A stretch of 9,497 nucleotides of DNA from Lachnospiraceae bacterium UBA4381. GTDB lineage: Bacteria; Bacillota; Clostridia; Lachnospirales; Lachnospiraceae. Where the stretch lies: contig DGRT01000091.1 in NCBI GenBank assembly GCA_002391105.1, positions 1 through 9,497 on the forward strand, read 5' to 3'. The position numbers were made by a program, and so were the translations under genes. The first letter of the stretch is position 1. Each line of letters begins with the position of its first letter. The notes beneath the pieces are model-generated. The model ran no database searches and was not told the DNA's origin. It was given only the letters and a program-made list of their open reading frames with translations. Shown here piece after piece: positions 5,601-9,497 of the stretch.

Positions 5601-8291
5601 GTATATGATGCCCAGACAGGAAAGGTGATCTGGACAATCAGTGATGTTGAAGCCGGCAAAGCTGGAAAGGTTACACTTACAGTTAAGGTAAAGGATAGTG
5701 CTCTTGAGTCAGAAGGTGGACCTGGCAAAGTCGTAAATGGTGGTGAAGGAGCAACCGTACAGGTCGGAAATGGCAAAGTATATGAACTTGAAGAAGTAGA
5801 AAACCCTGTATATAATCCTTCCAAGAAAGAGGTAACTCCTTATGAAGGAACTAAAGTACTTGGCGGTGTTAGAACAGGTTCTGAAATAACATATGAGATT
5901 ACTTACAAGAACTATAATAATGAGGCAACGGATATAGTAATAAAGGATCAACTGGATAAGAATGTAGAGTTTGTAAGTGCCTCAGACAATGGAGCATATG
6001 CTGACGGTGTCGTAACATGGGCACTCAGTGATGTTGAAGCAGGCAAGGAAGGCAAGGTAACACTTACAGTTAAAGTGCTGGACAGCGCTCTTGAGTCAGA
6101 AGATGGACCAGGTAAAGTTGTTAATGGAGGAGAAACAGCAACCGTTAAGGTAGGAAACGATAATGAGATTTCACTTAATGATGTAGAGAATCCGGTATAT
6201 AATCCTTCAAAGAAAGAGGTAACTCCTTACGAAGGAAATGGCGTACTTGGCGGTGTTCTGGTTGGTGATAAGATAACCTATGAAATCACATATAAGAACT
6301 ACAAGAGTACTACTGCTGATATAGTAATCAAGGATGAACTGGATGAAAATGTAACATTTGAAGCTGCATCAGATAACGGAGCGCTCGAAAATGGTGTCGT
6401 AACATGGAATCTTAAGAATGTCGAAGCAGGCAAGGAAGGCAAGGTAACACTTACAGTTACAGTTCTCGAATCAGCACTCGAATCCAAAGATGGACCGGGA
6501 AAGGTTGTAAATGGTGGTACGGGTGCAACTGTAAAGGTTGGAAATGATCAGGAATTTACTCTTGACGAAGTTGAAAATCCTGTTTCAGATGGTCCTGCTA
6601 AAAGAGAGATTTCTCCATATTCCGGAAATGGAGTTCTTGGAGAGGTTTCTGTAGGTGACGAAATCACTTATGAAATCACTTATAAGAATTACAAGGATAA
6701 AGCTGCTGATATTGTAATAGAGGATATTCTTGATAAGAATGTGGAATACAGAGGAACCACTGAGGGTGGCTCATACGTTAGCCCTTCTAAGGATGAGGAT
6801 AACGGCGGAAAAGTTACCTGGACTATCAAGGATGTAGAAGCAGGAAAGGTTGGCAGTGTAACACTTACAGTCAAGGTTCTTGAAGGAGCACTTAAATCAA
6901 AGGGCGGACCGGGCAGTGTAGTAAACGGCGGATACGGAAATGCATCAGGTGGAAGCTCTTCATCAGAAGGTGGAGAATCAGGCGTACCTACAGCAACAGT
7001 TAAGGTTGGAGATGATCCAGCAGTCGGACTTGACAGAGTAGAGAATCCTGTAAAGGAACCACCGGCTCCGGAGAAACCATCCAAGAAAGAGGTTAAGCCT
7101 TATGAAGGAAATGGTGTTCTGGGAGAGGTAAATGTAGGAGATGAGATAACCTACGAGATCACATATAAGAATTATAAGACTACAGCAGAAACAGTAGTAA
7201 TCAAGGATCAGCTTGATAAGAATGTAGAGTTTGTCAGTGCTTCAGATAATGGAGTATATGCAGACGGAAAAGTGACCTGGACGCTTAAGGACGTAGCGGC
7301 TGGTAAGGATGGAAAGGTAACACTTACAGTCAAGGTTCTTGAAGGAGCACTTAAATCAAAGGGCGGTTCAGGCAGTGTAGTAAACGGTGGATACGGAAAT
7401 GCATCAGGTAATGGTTCTTCATCAGGTGGAAGCTCTTCATCAGAAGGTGGAGAATCAGGTGTACCTACAGCAACAGTACAGGTTGGAGATGATCCAGAGG
7501 TTGGTCTTGACAGAGTAGAGAATCCTGTAAAGGAACCACCGGCTCCGGAGAAACCATCCAAGAAAGAGGTTAAGCCTTATGAAGGAAATGGTGTTCTGGG
7601 AGAGGTAAATGTAGGAGATGAGATAACCTACGAGATCACTTATAAGAATTATAAGACTACAGCAGAAACAGTGGTAATCAAGGATCAGCTTGATAAGAAT
7701 GTAGAGTTTGTCAATGCTTCAGATAATGGAGTATATGCAGATGGAAAAGTAACCTGGACGCTTAAGGACGTAGCGGCTGGTAAGGATGGAAAGGTAACAC
7801 TTACAGTCAAGGTTCTTGAAGGAGCACTTAAATCAAAGGGCGGTTCAGGCAGTGTAGTAAACGGTGGATATGAAAATGCATCAGGTGATGGTTCTTCATC
7901 AGGTGGAAGCTCTTCATCAGAAGGTGGAGAATCAGGTGTACCTACAGCAACAGTACAGGTTGGAGATGATCCGGAGGTTGGTCTTGACAGAGTAGAGAAT
8001 CCTGTAAAGGAACCGTCAGCACCAGCAGCACCATCAACACCAGCAGCGCCATCAACGCCAGCAGCTAGCACACCGTCAGCGCCATCAACGCCGGCAACTA
8101 GCACACCGGCCGCGCCATCAACGCCGGCAACTAGCACACCAGCAGCTCCATCAACACCTGCAAAGCCTGCGTCACCAGCAACATCTGATACAGTACCTTT
8201 TGGTATGATTATAACTCTGATGTGTCTTGCAGCTTGCGGTATAGGAGTGGTTGCATTTACTCTTAAGAAGAGAAAGAAAAGTAACAAATAA
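2529..8291 (+). CDS. Giant sortase-anchored DUF11-repeat surface protein
   Basis: A 1920-residue cell-wall protein, probably an adhesin or stalk-like surface structure; no substrate can be read from the sequence. In order: signal peptide (1-35); acidic S/E/K-rich stretch (36-193); a beta-rich domain resembling ZU5 or similar assemblies (199-338); a region with a possible beta-trefoil pattern (357-527); a conserved but uncharacterised middle (528-967); six DUF11-like repeats (968-1830); a Pro/Ala/Thr/Ser wall spacer; and the SPATS sorting signal, membrane helix and KKRKKSNK tail. I start it at ATG 2529 because AAGGAGG lies 6 nt upstream and the signal peptide then begins normally; an in-frame ATG at 2457 would add 24 residues ahead of it. 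No frameshift is visible. The middle part looks more A+T-rich than the repeats, suggesting a mosaic origin. Its divergent neighbour is an AraC regulator. The architecture is well supported; the binding function is not known. Confidence 0.93.
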   Translation: MKKRGSTKKRLVVLLLVASMILTTSNPGAIKMAFAEEPVKSNSEYATGDAEEVTESEAADEGVEVEATEAEGETGEVAEKSEEAKASEAEGGTDEDAVSDEKGGSSFKIVSLEDVEEDGVESDSKEIVEKSEETGKSARSDESEKTGKSEEVVKSEEVKESEGAEEPEKSVETEKSEEIEKSEEDVEEKADDYGAKTLSAYNKESGCTITINAPAGSLPYPEDELSIQTEEIKPGSEEYDYYFGASAEALEQEESEIAFARFFDIEILHNGEKIEPESPVEVKIEYDEALEIEEDSELSIVHFAEEGTEVIEEVEVNDASTEIVYEQESFSVTATIITGEPPEYDGINTEDNSSNGNSYYVQGKPYILVAVKGGNAYTVSADGSLVKATDYDSFTGKLTTDNVFAWTFYKNSNGSILKFISDGYDYGSDDQATMYGYSYIAPSEADGIMEDEVESVEKKEDPNAKPSTITTLHRHEEDCGLVFDYNDNTIKSANSGKYLSVDADCTKIIGGVDSTGDVDFYLAKADNVPSYIHVAENTAYGHDSYPLNMLKNHQVNHIDISIKDTVRAEIPLAYGVYYNKNGEPVLTVTKNSPESDKTLIVNQGYEVSQKHLREAKIETFKRNNDGTPGDKLENQFIVTGYSSNNATAYSANQVRIEGIFKVSYCEPIDIADNAVGNIWVVNFDKWPEKRLASRILYKVTAVEPDVEFMYVHPTYGQLYDADGNALFTKGTVEVESTFDYFDKNNECPPLQRDNPEEKPNVSGIILNTGTSGMDFVLGGKATISDLNPVAIEIDTFFKDIDGNPIIPKTPITGLTYEVYCNEDGDYNTTTDVNVGKYEGTEVDLTGYSKLKEKVIDTVDGTNSGIVYDYEVPESMIYVTEKKDTIPDTIEDTAGDIWEYSHTYIETEYVRRNVGDPDKADHVSDTYDKSDNDFHSVPDILGRFGNDRNNQFLEFHVHNVYDKVVPPHKNEVNPYEGNDVLGGVKSGEEITYEISYTNYKSVASDVVISDTLDENVEFVSASDNGVYDAQTGKVIWTISDVEAGKAGKVTLTVKVKDSALESEGGPGKVVNGGEGATVQVGNGKVYELEEVENPVYNPSKKEVTPYEGTKVLGGVRTGSEITYEITYKNYNNEATDIVIKDQLDKNVEFVSASDNGAYADGVVTWALSDVEAGKEGKVTLTVKVLDSALESEDGPGKVVNGGETATVKVGNDNEISLNDVENPVYNPSKKEVTPYEGNGVLGGVLVGDKITYEITYKNYKSTTADIVIKDELDENVTFEAASDNGALENGVVTWNLKNVEAGKEGKVTLTVTVLESALESKDGPGKVVNGGTGATVKVGNDQEFTLDEVENPVSDGPAKREISPYSGNGVLGEVSVGDEITYEITYKNYKDKAADIVIEDILDKNVEYRGTTEGGSYVSPSKDEDNGGKVTWTIKDVEAGKVGSVTLTVKVLEGALKSKGGPGSVVNGGYGNASGGSSSSEGGESGVPTATVKVGDDPAVGLDRVENPVKEPPAPEKPSKKEVKPYEGNGVLGEVNVGDEITYEITYKNYKTTAETVVIKDQLDKNVEFVSASDNGVYADGKVTWTLKDVAAGKDGKVTLTVKVLEGALKSKGGSGSVVNGGYGNASGNGSSSGGSSSSEGGESGVPTATVQVGDDPEVGLDRVENPVKEPPAPEKPSKKEVKPYEGNGVLGEVNVGDEITYEITYKNYKTTAETVVIKDQLDKNVEFVNASDNGVYADGKVTWTLKDVAAGKDGKVTLTVKVLEGALKSKGGSGSVVNGGYENASGDGSSSGGSSSSEGGESGVPTATVQVGDDPEVGLDRVENPVKEPSAPAAPSTPAAPSTPAASTPSAPSTPATSTPAAPSTPATSTPAAPSTPAKPASPATSDTVPFGMIITLMCLAACGIGVVAFTLKKRKKSNK
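2634..3107 (+). repeat. Acidic low-complexity SEE/KSEE stretch
   Basis: About 158 residues just after the signal peptide are dominated by Glu, Ser, Lys, Ala and Asp, with recurring (K/E)SEE units such as EKSEEIEKSEED. In DNA this is a purine-rich coding strand built from AAATCAGAAGAA-like 12-mers, most regular at about 2905-3085. It is expected to be disordered and strongly negative at the exposed N-terminus. The repeats are prone to replication slippage and so to length variation between strains. Confidence 0.8.
3123..3542 (+). other. N-terminal beta domain, ZU5-like
   Basis: Residues 199-338 begin with TITINAPAGSLPYPEDELSI, continue through FARFFDIEILHNGEKIEPE and SPVEVKIEYDEALEI, and end in FSVTATIITG. 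The pattern, a strand followed by APAGS-P, then an F-DI---NG-KIEP-SPV-V core, is one I associate with the first folded domain of many Lachnospiraceae wall-anchored proteins. The ZU5-like label is tentative and based on pattern only. Confidence 0.5.
3597..5429 (+). other. Conserved non-repeat surface-protein core
   Basis: Residues 357-527 contain two blocks reminiscent of beta-trefoil or lipocalin-like segments: GKPYILVAVKGGNAYTVSAD and SANSGKYLSVDADCTKIIGG, each followed by an aromatic-rich strand. Between them is the charged HRHEEDCG motif. Residues 528-967 carry landmarks that I recall from other large gut clostridial surface proteins: VTGYSSN (638-644), RIEGIFKVSY, NECPPL (745-750) and SGMDFVLGG (771-779). 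No catalytic motif is visible. A ligand-binding head preceding the repeat stalk is the simplest reading, but it is inference. Confidence 0.5.
5430..8018 (+). repeat. Six tandem DUF11-like beta-sandwich repeats
   Basis: Units begin at codons 5430, 5823, 6210, 6600, 7083 and 7560 (Lys968, 1099, 1228, 1358, 1519, 1678), with lengths of about 131, 129, 130, 161, 159 and 153 residues. Each opens with K-x-E-(V/I)-x-PY-x-G, then GxxITYEI(T/S)YxNY, D-LD-NV-(F/Y), a K/GVxW(T/A/N)(I/L) strand, a VEAGK or VAAGK turn, VTLTV(K/T)V and VVNGG, and closes with VENPV. This agrees with the DUF11 / conserved-repeat pattern of secreted stalk proteins. Repeats 4-6 carry an extra Ser/Gly loop between VVNGG and PTATV. 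Repeat 4 also has a divergent middle with an inserted SYVSPSKDEDNGG. The repeats likely form a rigid stalk that holds the N-terminal head away from the wall. Confidence 0.88.
7083..8014 (+). repeat. Near-identical tandem duplication of repeats 5 and 6
   Basis: Copies at 7083-7537 and 7560-8014 (455 nt each, period 477 bp) differ at nine positions by my count, about 98% identity. Six changes are silent and three alter residues (Ser to Asn, Gly to Glu, Asn to Asp). The second half of repeat 4 shares the same sequence over long stretches. This indicates recent duplication or gene conversion, so copy number probably varies among strains, and short-read assemblies may collapse it. Confidence 0.9.
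8019..8171 (+). repeat. Pro/Ala/Thr/Ser wall-spanning repeats
   Basis: APSTP-type units run from the end of repeat 6 to the sorting signal. A 33-bp (11-residue) period is clear at 8046-8078, 8079-8111 and 8112-8144, coding APSTPA(A/T)STP(S/A), with a partial fourth copy to about 8171. Proline-rich segments of this type commonly cross the peptidoglycan in sortase substrates. Confidence 0.85.
8172..8288 (+). other. Non-canonical sortase sorting signal (SPATS)
   Basis: The last 39 residues have the three parts of a cell-wall sorting signal: the pentapeptide SPATS (residues 1882-1886) followed by D, a membrane helix, MIITLMCLAACGIGVVAFTL, and the positive tail KKRKKSNK. The motif departs from LPXTG in having Ser-Pro at positions 1-2, as in the (S/N)PXTG motifs known for clostridial class B-type sortases, and Ser instead of Gly at position 5. 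No sortase gene is in the window. Confidence 0.82.
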
Positions 8292-8299
8292 ATATTAGT

Positions 8300-8319
8300 A
8301 GTTTCCTGAAGGGGAAACT
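8300..8319 (+). other. Short hairpin after the surface gene
   Basis: AGTTTCC (8300-8306) pairs perfectly with GGAAACT (8313-8319) around the 6-nt loop TGAAGG, eight bases after the stop codon. It has no T-run, so it is probably an mRNA-protecting stem next to the larger hairpin that follows. Confidence 0.6.
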
Positions 8320-8320
8320 T

Positions 8321-8403
8321 GTGCCAGACCATTTGAAGCATGGATACGCTGTCTGATTGTTGAGCAAACTGACGGTGCATCTGTCAGAGGTCTGGCACAT
8401 TTT
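8321..8403 (+). terminator. Long-looped hairpin, probable terminator
   Basis: GTGCCAGACC (8321-8330) and GGTCTGGCAC (8389-8398) form a perfect 10-bp stem followed by ATTTTATATT, only a weak T-tract. The 58-nt loop contains a further stem, CTGAC/GTCAG (8369-8373 with 8383-8387). CAGAC at 8325-8329 could instead pair with GTCTG at 8351-8355, so two folds compete. It most likely ends the surface-protein mRNA; the unusually large, structured loop leaves room for another role. Confidence 0.6.
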
Positions 8404-8429
8404 ATATTACTGATGGTACCACGTTTGAA

Positions 8430-8523
8430 TAAATGCGCTTATATTCCTAAAGAACCGTGTGATTGAATGTGTTTATCATCCTAAAGAGTCGATGAATGGG
8501 TAAATGTGTTTATAATCCTGATG
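8430..8523 (+). repeat. Three imperfect 23-bp direct repeats upstream of guaA
   Basis: Copies at 8430-8452, 8464-8486 and 8501-8523 share the core ATGTGTTTATAATCCT with small variations; pairwise matches are 18-19 of 23, with start spacings of 34 and 37 bp. They lie 229-322 bp before the guaA start. GTGTTTA in the third copy (8506-8512), and the same heptamer in the second (8469-8475), can each pair with TAAACGC at 8554-8560. Possible roles are regulator binding sites or alternating RNA stems. The remainder of 8561-8735 shows no gene or convincing promoter. Confidence 0.6.
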
Positions 8524-8751
8524 GGGATATATCTGGTTATATATGATTTTATGTAAACGCAGGGTAATTGAGAAATCCGAAAAGCTGCAAAAATGAGTTA
8601 TATAAATGACGCGAAAATGATACATTTAGTACTGGTGCATAGGTATATATTTATGATAAGATGTCGTTGGAAATATTTCAGATATGCAAAGATAGCTATA
8701 TCAATGCAAATGAATAGAAGATGATACATTAGATGTAAGGAGGAAGAATCA

Positions 8752-9497
8752 ATGTTAGATGTAAGACCAGAGAATATGGAAAGAATTACAACTCCAGAGC
8801 TGGCCAAGGCATTTATCGATGAGCAGATAGCATCGATGAAAGCACAGGTAGGAGACAAGAAAGTGCTCCTTGCTCTTTCAGGAGGTGTTGACTCATCAGT
8901 AGTTGCCGCACTTCTCATCAAAGCTATTGGACAGCAGCTTGTTTGCGTACATGTCAATCATGGACTTCTTAGAAAAGGGGAGCCTGAGCAGGTAATAAAG
9001 GTGTTCAGAGATGAAATGAATGCGAATCTTATCTATGTAGATGCAACAGATCGTTTCCTGGATAAGCTTGCCGGAGTAACTGATCCTGAACAGAAGAGAA
9101 AAATAATCGGTGGTGAATTTATTGAGGTATTTGCAGAAGAAGCAAGAAAACAGGATGGAATAGAGTTCCTTGCACAGGGAACTATCTGGCCTGATATTCT
9201 TGAAAGTGAAGCTGGAATCAAGGCTCATCACAATGCAGGAGGACTTCCTGAGGATATGAACTTTGAACTTGTAGAGCCTGTCAGAATACTTTTCAAGGAT
9301 GAGGTTCGTGTGGTTGGTAAGGAGCTTGGACTTCCTGACAACATGGTATATCGTCAGCCATTCCCGGGACCGGGACTTGGTGTAAGATGTCCGGGAGCAA
9401 TCACAAGAGATCGTCTTGAGGCCGTACGAGAATCAGATGCAATACTTCGTGAAGAGTTTGCTAAAAATGGACTTGAAGGAAAGGTATGGCAGTACTT
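8752..9497 (+). CDS. guaA: GMP synthase, ATP-pyrophosphatase part (3' cut by window)
   Basis: The first 248 codons of the enzyme that aminates XMP to GMP with ATP, the last step of guanine nucleotide synthesis in the cytosol. The ATP-PPase P-loop LSGGVDSS is at residues 42-49, followed by RKIIGGEF (116-123), AQGTIWPDI (141-149), the HHNAGGLPEDM stretch (159-169) and RQPFPGPGLGVR (201-212), the last typical of GuaA. Most bacterial GuaA proteins of about 515 residues carry a class I glutamine amidotransferase domain before this point. Here only about 40 residues precede the P-loop, and the 460 bp upstream is non-coding, so this is a glutaminase-less form. The start has AAGGAGG at 8737-8743, eight bases from ATG. 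It runs off the window, so the C-terminal dimerisation domain is unseen. Confidence 0.92.
   Translation, partial: MLDVRPENMERITTPELAKAFIDEQIASMKAQVGDKKVLLALSGGVDSSVVAALLIKAIGQQLVCVHVNHGLLRKGEPEQVIKVFRDEMNANLIYVDATDRFLDKLAGVTDPEQKRKIIGGEFIEVFAEEARKQDGIEFLAQGTIWPDILESEAGIKAHHNAGGLPEDMNFELVEPVRILFKDEVRVVGKELGLPDNMVYRQPFPGPGLGVRCPGAITRDRLEAVRESDAILREEFAKNGLEGKVWQY

Noticed and set aside
7685..8380. Long open frame on the minus strand opposite repeat 6 and the wall spacer
   Set aside because: It follows from the simple Ser/Gly/Pro/Thr codon composition of the real gene; it recurs as similar shadows opposite each repeat and lacks a ribosome binding site.
8511..8560. Purine riboswitch before guaA, suggested by TATAATCCTGATG
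   Set aside because: Only the first joining segment looks similar. The GTTTCTACC core, the CCGTAAA loop and the CTATG closing segment are missing.
8617..8724. Possible 35-codon gene upstream of guaA
   Set aside because: No Shine-Dalgarno sequence, and a composition rich in Ile, Arg, Tyr and Met typical of translated A+T-rich spacer.

Overview
The window looks like chromosome from a low-to-moderate G+C Gram-positive anaerobe, most likely a Lachnospiraceae member (Butyrivibrio/Roseburia-like). This rests on strong AAGGAGG ribosome binding sites, a codon style rich in AGA, GGA, CTT and AAG, a very large sortase-anchored repeat protein of a type I associate with that family, and a firmicute-like GMP synthase sequence. 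The genus is an inference; no rRNA or other taxonomic marker is present.

Layout. Positions 1-72 hold the possible tail of an upstream gene. A compact sensor histidine kinase (101-1012, +) follows. It converges on an AraC-family regulator (1195-1983, -), and the two share a bidirectional hairpin terminator (1134-1193). The regulator is divergent from a 1920-residue cell-wall-anchored surface protein (2529-8291, +). The 545 bp between their start codons contain a spaced inverted repeat near the regulator (2051-2094), a compact array of palindromes with three-base apices (2112-2301) embedded in direct repeats, and a structured leader with two Shine-Dalgarno sequences. After the surface gene come two hairpins (8300-8403), three imperfect 23-bp direct repeats (8430-8523), and the first 248 codons of a GMP synthase gene that starts directly at the ATP-pyrophosphatase domain (8752 to the window edge).

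How it may work together. The regulator/surface-protein pair is the obvious unit: an AraC-type protein encoded head-to-head with a giant adhesin-like protein often controls it. The surface protein has a signal peptide, a highly charged acidic stretch, a beta-rich N-terminal region, six DUF11-like beta-sandwich repeats (the last two about 98% identical in DNA), a proline-rich wall-spanning segment, and a non-canonical SPATS sorting signal. The histidine kinase is probably the end of a response-regulator/kinase operon, and the GMP synthase is housekeeping; neither is obviously tied to the surface module.

The least-explained items are the palindrome array in the divergent regulatory region, the iteron-like triplet upstream of the GMP synthase gene, the absence of a glutaminase domain from that synthase, and the variant sorting motif. 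I did not find a clear new defence system, CRISPR array, transposase or RNA gene.
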